Assembly: GCA_963815645.1 (NCBI GenBank)
Contig: CAWFHL010000001.1
Location: forward strand, 2,480,001 to 2,544,000
Source: JBBRHQ01 sp963815645
GTDB lineage: Bacteria; Actinomycetota; Thermoleophilia; Solirubrobacterales; 70-9
Reading direction: 5' to 3'
DNA length: 64,000 bases
Below the pieces are notes generated by a model. It saw nothing but the letters and a program-made list of their open reading frames with translations. It did no database searches and had not been told where the DNA came from. Positions 17,101 to 25,271 of the stretch are shown here, one piece after another. Every line of letters starts with the position of its first letter. The stretch's first letter is position 1. Both the position numbers and the translations under genes were made by a program.

Positions 17101-18628
17101 GCGGGCCTTCGCAACTTCCGCTCGACTCGCTCGCGCTGGTCATCCTCGACGGCTGGGGCCTGGCGCCGCCGGGTCCGGGGAACGCGATCTCCCTGGCCGA
17201 GACCCCGAACTTCGACCGGCTCTGGTCGCAATGCGCGCACACACAGCTCTCCGCCCAGGGCCGTGACGTCGGCCTGCCCGCGGGGCAGATGGGGAACTCT
17301 GAGGTGGGCCACCTCAACCTCGGCGCCGGCGCAGTCGTCCACCAGGACCTGACCCGGATCGACGACGCGATCGCCGACGGCAGCTTCTTCGACAACGAGC
17401 CCCTGCGGGCAGCCTGCGAGCGGGCCCGCTCCAGCCCCGGCGGCGCATCCACCTGCTCGGGCTGGTCTCCGACGGCGGGGTTCATTCGGGCTGGGAGCAC
17501 CTCGAGGCGAGCATCGAGCTGGCGGCACAGGAGGGCGTCCCGGAGGTCGTATTCCACGCCTTCACCGACGGCCGCGACACCCTGCCCACGGCGGGCCGAG
17601 GCTACCTCGCCGAGCTGGAGCGCTGGCTGCGCCAGGCGGGCCGCGTCGGCACCGTCGCGGGGCGCTTCTACGCGATGGACCGCGACACCCGCTGGGAGCG
17701 GATCAAGCTCGCCTACGACGCGATCGCCCACGGAGAGGGACTCCGGGCCGGCGGGGCCGACGAGGCGATCGCCGAGGCCTACGAGCGCGGCGAGACTGAT
17801 GAGTTCGTGAAGCCGACGGTAATCGGCGGCTACCAGGGCCTGACCGAGGGCGATGTCGCCTTCTTCGTCAACTTCCGCCCCGATCGCGCCCGGGAGATGA
17901 CCATGGCGCTGGCCGACCCCGAGTTCGAGGGCTTCCCGCGCGCCGGAGCGCCGCTGGTCGACCTGACCACGATGACCTCCTATCGCAAGGGCTGGCCCTA
18001 TCCGGTGGCGTTTCCCGAGCAGCGGCCGAAGACGACGATCGCCGAGGTCATCGCGGCGGGAGGGGGCAGGCAGCTGCACGTCGCAGAGACGGAGAAGTAC
18101 GCCCACGTCACCTACTTCTTCAACGGCGGCCGCGAGCAGGAGTGGGAGGGGGAGGAGCGGATCCTCGTGGACTCCCCCCGGGACGTCGCGACCTACGACC
18201 AGAAGCCCGAGATGAGCGCCCGGGCGGCGGCCGACGCCTTCACCGGAGCCTGGGGCGAGGACGGGTTCCGCTTCGGGATCATCAACTTCGCCAACTCGGA
18301 CATGGTCGGCCATACCGGCGACATCCCGGCCGCGGTGCGGGCGGTGACGACGGTCGACTCATGCCTGGGAGAGGTGGTCGGCGCGGTCCATGCCAAGGGC
18401 GGCGCCTGCATCGTCACCGCGGATCACGGCAACTCCGACAACATGCTGGAGCCCGACGGCTCGCCCAACACGGCCCACTCGCTGAACCCGGTGCCGCTGA
18501 TCGTCACCGCCGAAGGCGTCTCGCTGCGCGACGGCGGCATCCTCGCCGACGTCGCCCCCACCGCGCTGGAGCTGCTCGGGATCGCGCAGCCGGCCGAGAT
18601 GACCGGCCGCTCGCTGCTGCGCGGTTGA
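17097..18628 (+). CDS. gpmI: 2,3-bisphosphoglycerate-independent phosphoglycerate mutase (frameshifted as sequenced)
   Basis: Alkaline-phosphatase-superfamily enzyme with LALVILDGWGLAPPGPGNAI (metal site), GQMGNSEVGHLNLGAG (catalytic Ser), HAFTDGRDTLP, NFRPDRAREM and ADHGNSDNM. One base is missing near 17443 (after SSPGG), beyond which the sequence continues in another frame as RIHLLGLVSDGGVHSGWEHL. Joined length is about 510 residues, as expected. It is last in the glycolytic operon and interconverts 3- and 2-phosphoglycerate with Mn2+. Confidence 0.9.
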
Positions 18629-18646
18629 GGCCAGGGGACGGGTGGC

Positions 18647-19185
18647 CTAGCTGTCCTCGGCGAGGATCGCGTAGATCTGTCGGCGGGCGGTGTCGAGGGC
18701 TTCGCGTGCCCGTGAGCGCTGGTCCTCGCTGCCTGCCCGGCCGATCTGGAGCACCGCGGCCCGCAGGGCGAAGAAGGAGTCCCTAAGCCGGACCTCGTCC
18801 TGGTCGGCGTCGGCATTGACCTGCTCCCAGGGCAGCGCGCCGCTGCGCTCAGCGACGGCGGCTCGCCCCTCCTCGGTGAGGGAGAACTGGCGCTTGCCGT
18901 CGTGATCGGCGCCGCTGATCAGCCCCGATTCCTCGAGCAGCTGCAGAGTCGGATAGATCGACCCGGCGCTGGGGCGCCAGATGCCGCCACTGCGCTCCTC
19001 GATCTCCTTGATCATCTCGTAGCCGTGCATCGGCCTCTCGCCGAGTAGCGCGAGCACCGCGGCCTTGACGTCGCCCCGGCGGGCTCGGGGGCCGCCCCGG
19101 CCGAAGTGCCGGCCGTGTCCGTGCCTGCGCCGCTCCCGGCAATGGGGGGCGCCGAAGCGGGATTGCGTTGGTGTCTGCCGTACAT
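18647..19185 (-). CDS. PadR-family transcriptional regulator (probable frameshift near the N-terminus)
   Basis: The conserved PadR winged helix is clear from RRGDVKAAVLALLGERPMHG through GYEMIKEIEERSGGIWRPS, AGSIYPTLQLLEESGLI and the C-terminal helical dimer region. GTG 19057 would begin inside the first helix, whereas ATG 19185 has a good Shine-Dalgarno (GGAAAGG) and begins MYGRHQRNP. The usual Gly/His/Arg-rich leader (RRRHGHGRHFGRGGPRAR) lies in a different frame from that ATG, so one base is probably wrong in the run of six C/G at about 19145-19150. A palindrome upstream suggests autorepression. Confidence 0.8.
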
Positions 19186-19211
19186 GTTCGATTCCTTTCC
19201 TTATTCGACAG

Positions 19212-19228
19212 TACGCGATATATCGTAA
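19212..19228 (-). promoter_or_regulatory. Probable PadR operator
   Basis: CGATATATCG (19216-19225) is a perfect palindrome flanked by TAC and TA in a strongly AT-rich island. It lies upstream of a TACTGT -10-like box that precedes the padR start. AT-rich palindromes at this position are typical PadR sites; binding is inferred. Confidence 0.5.
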
Positions 19229-19319
19229 CAGTTCGCGTTGGCTTGTCGGCGCCCGCCCAGCGCAAGCCGACCCAGATCGGGGCGGCGCCTGGGGCGGTCG
19301 CGAGCCGGGGTGGGCCCAC

Positions 19320-19325
19320 TAGATT
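19320..19325 (+). promoter_or_regulatory. -10 box TAGATT, leaderless promoter of tgt
   Basis: TAGATT lies 7 nt before ATG 19333, with no ribosome binding site. Confidence 0.5.
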
Positions 19326-19332
19326 GGCGCCG

Positions 19333-20536
19333 ATGCGCAGTGACCCGCAGCGGTTGCGGTTCGAGATCGGCGCCCGCGACGCGGGCGCCCGCAGCGGGGT
19401 GATCCGGACCCCCCACGGCCCGGTCGAGACGCCGGCCTTCATCCCGCTCGCGACGAAGGGTTCTGTCCGCGGCCTGGACACGCCCGAGGTCGCCGGCCTT
19501 GGCTTCGAGATGGTGCTCGGCAACACCTTCCACCTGCTGGTCTCGCCGGGCCCGGCGAGGATCGCCGCGGCCGGCGGCCTGCACTCCTTCATCGGCTGGG
19601 AGCGGGCGGTGATCACCGATTCGGGCGGCTTTCAGGTGTTCTCGCTCGCTCACGGGAACGTCGCCGAGGAGATCAAGGGGAGCGGTCGCAGGGGTGAGGG
19701 CCAGGGGGCGATCATCGAGATCGAGGAGGAGGGCGTCCGCTTTCGCTCCTACCGCGACGGGGCCGAGCGCTTCCTATCCCCCGAGGCGTCGATGGAGATC
19801 CAGGCGGCGCTCGGCTCGGACATCGCCCTCGCCTTCGACGAGTGCACCCCCTATCACGTCGATCGCGACTACACGGCGCGCTCGACCCAGCGCACCCATC
19901 GCTGGCTGGATCGGTGCCTCGCCTGGCACGAGCGCCTCGGGCCTCCGAGCCAGGCGCTCTTCGGGATCGTCCAAGGGGGTGTTCACGAGGACCTGAGGCG
20001 GGAGTCCGCCCAGTTCGTCTCGGAGTCGGCCGTCGACGGCGATCGCGATCGGCGGCACGCTCGGCCGCGACAAGGAGGAGATGCGCGGCGTGCTCGCCTG
20101 ACGGCACCGCTGTTGCCTCCCGCGGCGCCGAAGCACCTGCTCGGGATCGGCGAGGTGGACGACCTGCTCGAGGGGATCGCGCCTGGGGATCGACCTCTTC
20201 GACTGCGCCGTTCCCACCAGGCTGGCCCGGCACGGCGTCGCCCTCGTCCCCGATCAGGAGCGGCGCTTCCGGCTAGATCTGCGCAAGTCCGGCCACGAGG
20301 GCGATCGCCGGCCCCTGGTCGAGGGCTGCCCCTGCCCGGCCTGCGGCCACCACGACCGCGACTACCTCAGCTACCTCTCGCGAGCCGAGGAGCTGACCGC
20401 GGTCCGCCTCCTCGTCCTCCACAACCTCACCTACCTGGAGCGGTTGATGGCTGGTGCGCGGGCGGCGATCGGTGCTGCCTCGTTCGCCGCCTACCGAGAG
20501 GCGGTCCTCGCCGGCCGCCCGCCCTGGGACGCCTGA
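19333..20536 (+). CDS. tgt: tRNA-guanine transglycosylase (three indels as sequenced)
   Basis: TIM-barrel enzyme that swaps G34 for preQ1 in queuosine tRNAs. Visible are ITDSGGFQVFSLA (catalytic Asp), DIALAFDECTP, LFGIVQGGVHEDLR and the zinc site CPCPACGHHDRDYL (Cys-x-Cys-x2-Cys, then His in LVLHNLTYLERLM). The frame slips three times, at about 20043, 20100 and 20188; across the slips the expected text is restored (IAIGGTLGRDKEEMRGVLA, KHLLGIGEVDDLLEG, GIDLFDCAVPTRLARHGVAL). Three single-base indels in 150 bp could be assembly error or real decay. Read through, length and motifs are normal. Confidence 0.88.
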
Positions 20537-20589
20537 CCGCCCGCGGACCGCACCGCGTTCGGTGACCGGGTCCCCCGGGTTCGGTCCGG

Positions 20590-21804
20590 CTACTTGGTGT
20601 TGTCCTTGACCAGCTGCTTGAGGTCGTTGACGACGTTGTCGACGGTGTCGCCGGCCACCCTGCGGATCTGCACCCCGGCCGCCTTGTCGGTGGTCAGGAT
20701 CACCGCGGCGGCGACGGCGGCGGCGATCAGGACCAGCGCGATCAGCGCCATCACCACCCTCACGAAGCGGCTGAGGGCCGAGCGCTTGCGGCGCCCGGAC
20801 GGCTCGACCGCGGGCTCCCGGGGGCGAGGCTGGCGGCGCAGCGGCGCCGCCGGCGGCTCCGGCCGGTACTCGGTCGCCGCGGTGCGCTCCAGCGGGCGGG
20901 TGTTGGTCTCGGTGCCGAGGTGGCGGGTCGGCGTGTCCCCGTCGACCAGAGGCAGGGTGACGTCCTCCCCGGTGAGGCTGCGCTCGAGGCCGGTCGCCAG
21001 ATCATCGGCGTTCGAATAGCGCCGCAGCGTGTCACCTTCGAGCGCCCTCAGCACCGCGGCCCCGATCGCCTCCGGAACCTCGTCGTTGTAGGTGCTGGGC
21101 GGCAGGGGGCGCTCGTTCTGCTGGCGCACCGCAAGCTCGGCGAGGGAGGAGCCCTCATAGGGAAGCCGCCCGGTGAGGAACTGGTAGAGGACGACCCCCA
21201 GCGCGTAGACGTCCGAAGCCGGCGTCGCCTCCTCGCCGCGGACCTGCTCGGGCGCGAGGTAGGCCGCGGTCCCGACGACCGAGCCGACCTGGGTGATCCG
21301 GGTCTGCTCCGCCGCCCGGGCGATCCCGAAGTCGGTCAGCTTGACGACCATCTCACCGCCGCCCGCGGGCCCCCCGTCGATCATCAGGTTGCCCGGCTTG
21401 ACGTCACGGTGGATGATCCCCCGCTTGTGGGCATAGTCGAGACCTGCGCACGCCCGGATCCCGATCCCGACCGTGGTCCGGGGCTCGAGCGGTCCGTGTC
21501 GCTGCAGGAGCTGCGCTCCGGAGCGGCCCTCGACGTACTCCATGACGATGTAGTGGCGGCCCTCGTCGACCCCGTGGTCATAGACCTGGACGATGTTCGG
21601 GTGAATCAACTTCGCCACCGATAGCGCCTCACGCCGGAAGCGGGCGACGAAACGATCGTCGTCGGAGAGGTGCTCGGCGAGGATCTTCACCGCCACGGTG
21701 CGCTCGAGGATCAGGTCGGTGGCGCGGTAGACGTTCGACATCCCCCCCGATCCGAGCCGGTCGAGGATCTCGTAGCGGCGTGAGATCGTCCCGGCTTCCA
21801 TCAC
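20590..21804 (-). CDS. PknB-like membrane serine/threonine protein kinase
   Basis: 404 residues. The kinase domain (about 10-270) has the Gly loop LGSGGMSNVYRATD, Lys in VAVKILAEHL, catalytic loop GIIHRDVKPGNLMI, DFG in LTDFGIARA and an APE equivalent (LAPEQVRGE). A linker rich in Pro/Arg/Thr and one membrane helix (RVVMALIALVLIAAAVAAAV) precede a short outside tail of about 40 residues, without PASTA domains. It overlaps the lipoprotein gene upstream by 4 bp, so the lipoprotein may be its partner or sensor. ATG 21804 and 21801 are both possible starts. Confidence 0.92.
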   Translation of the reverse strand: MMEAGTISRRYEILDRLGSGGMSNVYRATDLILERTVAVKILAEHLSDDDRFVARFRREALSVAKLIHPNIVQVYDHGVDEGRHYIVMEYVEGRSGAQLLQRHGPLEPRTTVGIGIRACAGLDYAHKRGIIHRDVKPGNLMIDGGPAGGGEMVVKLTDFGIARAAEQTRITQVGSVVGTAAYLAPEQVRGEEATPASDVYALGVVLYQFLTGRLPYEGSSLAELAVRQQNERPLPPSTYNDEVPEAIGAAVLRALEGDTLRRYSNADDLATGLERSLTGEDVTLPLVDGDTPTRHLGTETNTRPLERTAATEYRPEPPAAPLRRQPRPREPAVEPSGRRKRSALSRFVRVVMALIALVLIAAAVAAAVILTTDKAAGVQIRRVAGDTVDNVVNDLKQLVKDNTK

Positions 21805-22343
21805 TTCCCTCGCTTCGGCTTCCCGGGCCCGACTCCACCGGAGCCGCCCCCGGTGATCGGCGGGGTCGTGGTCGGACCGGTCGGCGTCGTCGTGGTCGTC
21901 TGGGTGGTGGTTGTGGTCGGGTGCGTCTCCGTGGTCGTCGGCGAGGGCCTGGTCGTCTCCTTGGTGGTCTCCTTGCTGCGGGTATGTGTCTGTTCGCTGG
22001 AGGTCGTCGGCGTGTCGAAGTCGGTCACCGGGCTGGTCTCGACGCAGCCGGCGGTGACCGATTGCAGCCTCGCGGCGCCCTTCGCAAGCGCCCGTCGTAG
22101 CCTCGGGTCGACGCTGCTCGGCAACTCGGTGACCTGGAGCCGGACCTTGTCTGCGGCCGTCTCGGCGTTGACGCAGCTGCCCTCGGCGGTGAGCTTCTTG
22201 ACCTTGTCGAGGTTGGCGACGATCTCCGACGCCGAGCCCCCCGGGAGCAGGTTGTCATCGCTCGATCCGCCGCAGGAAACCAGCGCCAGCGCGGTCGCGA
22301 CGCCGGTGGCGAAGACAAGGATGTAGGGGATCAATCGAGTCAC
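21801..22343 (-). CDS. Lipoprotein with Thr/Pro-rich tail, coupled to the kinase gene
   Basis: 180 residues. The signal peptide ends ALALVSCGGSSDD (lipobox LVSC). A folded region of about 75 residues with two Cys (EGSCVNAETA, VTAGCVETS) follows, then a long low-complexity tail of Thr, Pro and Gly (from about residue 110) suited to spanning the wall. ATGA overlap with the kinase start indicates coordinated synthesis. No family is recognised. A plausible, unproven role is an extracellular ligand-binding component for the kinase, which lacks its own large sensor. Confidence 0.65.
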   Translation of the reverse strand: MTRLIPYILVFATGVATALALVSCGGSSDDNLLPGGSASEIVANLDKVKKLTAEGSCVNAETAADKVRLQVTELPSSVDPRLRRALAKGAARLQSVTAGCVETSPVTDFDTPTTSSEQTHTRSKETTKETTRPSPTTTETHPTTTTTQTTTTTPTGPTTTPPITGGGSGGVGPGKPKRGK

Positions 22344-22363
22344 GTGGCGAGTCTAGAGAGGAG

Positions 22364-23119
22364 TCATTGGCCGGAGTAAAGGCGCTCGGCGAGGTGCTTG
22401 GGAAGGCCGCTGTCGAGGATCGGGCGGGCCGCTCTCTCGACCTCGTATTCGACCCGGTGAAAGACGGCTCGGGCCTCGGCGGTGTCGAGCTCGAGCCAGG
22501 CCGCCCGGGGATCGCCGTCCCGGGGTTGGCCGACGCTGCCGGGGTTCAGCAGCCAGGTCCCCTCGGCCAGGTCCACGGCGCAGCCGTCCGGGGCCTGGGC
22601 GCCGCGGGTCACCAAACCATCGCCCTCGCCACCCCCTTCGGCGCCGACGAAATAGAGGGCGACGTGGGAGTGCCCGATCAGGCTGATCCTCTCCGGTTGG
22701 AGCTGCATGCACTCGGCCGCCTGGTCGACCGAGAGCACGTACTCCCACACCGGGTCCCGGGGCGAGGCATGGAAGATCGCCAGGCCGGAGCGCAGGCCTG
22801 AGGGGGCGAGCGGGCGCAGCATCTCGAGCGTCTCCGTCGCGGCGTTCTCGATCGTCCAGCGAACCGCGTCGGCGGCGGCGGCCGAGAAGGAGGAGATGTC
22901 GAGCTGCCCCAGCACGGCAAGGTCGTGGTTGCCGATCAGGCAGGTGTCGCAGCGCTCGCCGACCAGCTCGGCGCAGCGATCCGGCTGGGCCCCGTAGCCG
23001 ACGACGTCGCCCAGGCACCAGATCTCCTCGATCGGCTGCTCGTGGCCGTCGATCGAGGAGATCACGGCCTCGAGCGCCGGGAGGTTCGAGTGGATGTCGC
23101 TGATCACAGCTACGAGCAT
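22364..23119 (-). CDS. Calcineurin-like metallophosphoesterase (YfcE/ApaH-like)
   Basis: 251 residues with the five metallophosphoesterase motifs: VISDIHSNLPALEAV (DxH), WCLGDVVGYG (GD), LIGNHDLAV (GNHD), IFHASPRDP and LIGHSHVAL (GHxH), which bind two metals. WLLNPGSVGQPRDGDPRAAW resembles YfcE/MJ0936 phosphodiesterases. It hydrolyses a phosphodiester of unknown identity. Its stop lies 21 bp from the start of the downstream lipoprotein gene, so it may head that operon. Confidence 0.88.
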   Translation of the reverse strand: MLVAVISDIHSNLPALEAVISSIDGHEQPIEEIWCLGDVVGYGAQPDRCAELVGERCDTCLIGNHDLAVLGQLDISSFSAAAADAVRWTIENAATETLEMLRPLAPSGLRSGLAIFHASPRDPVWEYVLSVDQAAECMQLQPERISLIGHSHVALYFVGAEGGGEGDGLVTRGAQAPDGCAVDLAEGTWLLNPGSVGQPRDGDPRAAWLELDTAEARAVFHRVEYEVERAARPILDSGLPKHLAERLYSGQ

Positions 23120-23192
23120 GGGTCTTCGGCCGGCCTCCCAGAGGCGTTCCCGGGTCCGGCCAGACCCTCGCCGACCGGGGCCAGGGGGCGTC

Positions 23193-23198
23193 TATCGT
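23193..23198 (+). promoter_or_regulatory. -10 box TATCGT, leaderless promoter of the M48 protease gene
   Basis: TATCGT lies 8 nt before GTG 23207. Confidence 0.4.
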
Positions 23199-23206
23199 AG
23201 AGATGA

Positions 23207-24508
23207 GTGGCCGCGCGCACCCACCCGAACCGGCGGCCCGCAATAGCGATTGCCGCGGTTGCGGTGGCAGCGGTCGCGGTCGCCGAGATCGCCGCCTGGG
23301 CGATCGGGCCCCACGGCGGCCTGATCGACCCCGACCATGTCTCCGCCGGCGCCTATTTCAGTGCCGCGCAGCTCGACCGCGCGGCCGACTTCAGCGGGCC
23401 GCAGCGCTGGATCGGCCTCGGCGGCCTCGCCGTGGAGCTGGCGGTGCTGGCGCTCCTCGCCCTCTGGCGGCCCCCGCCGATGCGGCGGGCCCTGGCGCTC
23501 GCATCGCGGCGCCCATGGCTGGGCGCGGCAGCGGTCGCCGCGGCGCTCTCGGTGATCCTCGCGATCGCCGGCCTGCCTCTGGCGGCCCTCGGCCACGAGC
23601 GCGCCAAGGACTTCGGGCTGGCGACCCAGTCGATCGGGCCGTGGCTCGCCGATCAGGCGCGTTCGACGGGGATCGCCGCCGGCCTGGCGGCGATCGGGGG
23701 GATCGCCGCGCTGGCCATGCTGCGCCGGTTGGGGCGCCGCTTCTGGATCGGCGGCACCGTGCTGGTGATCTGCTACGCGGTGATCACCACCTGGCTGGCC
23801 CCGGTACTCCTGGCTCCCGAGTTCAATGATTTCGAGCGGCTGCCCAAGGGGCCGACCCGCAGCCAGGTTCTGAAGCTGGGCCGCGAGGCGGGGGTCAGCA
23901 TCGGGCAGGTCTATCGGGTCGACGCCAGCCGCCGCTCGACTGCGATCAACGCCTACGTCGACGGCCTCGGCCCATCCAAGCGGGTGGTGATCTACGACAA
24001 CGCGCTCCGCGAGCTGAGCCGGGCGGAGCTTGGATCGATCATCGCCCACGAGCTCGGGCACGTGAAGCGCGACGACATCGTTCATGGCCTGATCTTCGTC
24101 GCGCTGATCGCCCCCCTGGGGGTGCTGTTCGTGCAGCTCTTCAGCTTCGGCCTCGCCCGCCGCAGCGGCGACGACGTCGGCTCACCCGGGGTGATCCCGG
24201 CGCTGGCGCTCGCGCTGGCCCTGGCGACCCTGGTGCTCGGAGTTCCGGGAAACCAGCTCTCCCGCCGGGTCGAGGCGCGCGCCGACAGCTTCGCCCTCGA
24301 GCTGACTCGCGATCCCGGCGCCTTCGTCGCCGTGCAGAAGCGCCTCGCTCTCACCAACCTTGCGGATCCCCAGCCCCCGGGGCTGCTGCAGTTCCTCTTC
24401 GGCACCCACCCCACGACCATGGAGCGGATCGGCGCCGCGATCGCCTTCCGGCGGCGCGCCGCAGCGGCGGGCTCTACTGCTCGCCCGGGTATTCGGGCAG
24501 GCTCTTGA
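23207..24508 (+). CDS. M48-family integral membrane zinc metalloprotease (Ste24/HtpX-like)
   Basis: 433 residues with several membrane helices (residues about 12-32, 70-90, 103-127, 158-175, 180-200, 290-310, 328-345). The active site IIAHELGHVKRDDI gives HExxH, and EARADSFALEL supplies the third zinc ligand. Overall it resembles Ste24/CAAX-type proteases with a large N-terminal membrane part rather than short HtpX. It probably performs membrane-protein quality control or peptide maturation. Its 3' end overlaps the convergent DUF3467 gene by 35 bp. Confidence 0.9.
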   Translation: MAARTHPNRRPAIAIAAVAVAAVAVAEIAAWAIGPHGGLIDPDHVSAGAYFSAAQLDRAADFSGPQRWIGLGGLAVELAVLALLALWRPPPMRRALALASRRPWLGAAAVAAALSVILAIAGLPLAALGHERAKDFGLATQSIGPWLADQARSTGIAAGLAAIGGIAALAMLRRLGRRFWIGGTVLVICYAVITTWLAPVLLAPEFNDFERLPKGPTRSQVLKLGREAGVSIGQVYRVDASRRSTAINAYVDGLGPSKRVVIYDNALRELSRAELGSIIAHELGHVKRDDIVHGLIFVALIAPLGVLFVQLFSFGLARRSGDDVGSPGVIPALALALALATLVLGVPGNQLSRRVEARADSFALELTRDPGAFVAVQKRLALTNLADPQPPGLLQFLFGTHPTTMERIGAAIAFRRRAAAAGSTARPGIRAGS

Positions 24509-24770
24509 TCCCTTCCCGGGTGCTCCACTTCGAGTAGTTGTCCTGCAGGGCGTCGATCAGCTCGCGCATGAACTGCGGCGCGAGCGCGACCCGAGAGACC
24601 ACCACCCCGGGCACTTCGTCCTCTTCGATCTCGTGGTCGACCCGGGCAAAGGTGATCGTGAACTCGTAGTCGGAGTGGCTGACGTTTGCGAAGTTGGCAT
24701 AGACGCCGGCCATCTGCTCTGGCGAGCTGTGGATATTGATCTGCCGCTCGCCGTGCTCTTCCTCGGGCAT
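24474..24770 (-). CDS. DUF3467 family protein
   Basis: 98 residues from ATG 24770 (GAGAGGAGACGG upstream). HSSPEQMAGVYANFANVSHS followed by EFTITFARVD and a VALAPQFMRELIDALQDNYS helix match DUF3467, a small beta-sandwich family of unknown function that often includes a VVVSRV strand as here. An alternative start 26 codons earlier adds only an Arg-rich run and is less likely. It lies tail-to-tail with the M48 gene and head-to-head with rlmH (68 bp). Confidence 0.8.
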   Translation of the reverse strand: MPEEEHGERQINIHSSPEQMAGVYANFANVSHSDYEFTITFARVDHEIEEDEVPGVVVSRVALAPQFMRELIDALQDNYSKWSTREGIKSLPEYPGEQ

Positions 24771-24838
24771 CCGTCTCCTCTCGTGCGAACTCCGCCTCCG
24801 CCTAGTATCGCAGTGCCGCCTCGACCGGGCTCGCACCG

Positions 24839-25255
24839 ATGAAGACAAACCTGCTCACAGTCGGCCGGACCAGGCCGCCATTCGCCGACGACGTCGCCCA
24901 CTACCGCAAGCTGCTCTCGCGCTACCAGCCCGTCGAACTGGTCGAGGCCCGCGACGAGCGCGACCTGCTGAAAAAGCTCCCGGATCGAGCCCGACTGGTC
25001 GCAATCGACGCGGGGGGGCGGGGGATGGACTCGATCGAGTGGAGTCGCTGGCTCGACCAGCGGCGGCTCGAGGCCCGTGATGTCTGCCTGCTGCTCGGCG
25101 GGCCCATCGGGATTCCGGGCGATGCCCTCACCGCCGCCGACGAAATGATCTCACTCGGACCGCAGACGATGGCCCACCAGCTTTCACGGGTGATCGTCCT
25201 CGAGCAGCTCTTCCGCGCCGCCAAGATCCTCGCCGGAGAGCCCTACCACCACTGA
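24839..25255 (+). CDS. rlmH: 23S rRNA (pseudouridine-1915-N3)-methyltransferase
   Basis: 138 residues of the SPOUT fold: MKTNLLTVGRTRPPFADDVA at the N-terminus, the knot region LLLGGPIGIPGDALTAADEM and the C-terminal signature MAHQLSRVIVLEQLFRAAKI with GEPYHH at the end. RlmH is a dimer using S-adenosylmethionine to methylate the pseudouridine at position 1915 in helix 69 of 23S rRNA. Length is slightly under the E. coli protein. It sits 16 bp upstream of argS, which appears to have its own promoter. Confidence 0.95.
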   Translation: MKTNLLTVGRTRPPFADDVAHYRKLLSRYQPVELVEARDERDLLKKLPDRARLVAIDAGGRGMDSIEWSRWLDQRRLEARDVCLLLGGPIGIPGDALTAADEMISLGPQTMAHQLSRVIVLEQLFRAAKILAGEPYHH

Positions 25256-25258
25256 ACG

Positions 25259-25264
25259 TACGAT
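25259..25264 (+). promoter_or_regulatory. -10 box TACGAT, leaderless promoter of argS
   Basis: TACGAT lies 7 nt before ATG 25272 and overlaps the end of the rlmH region. There is no ribosome binding site. Confidence 0.5.
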
Positions 25265-25271
25265 CTAGACG

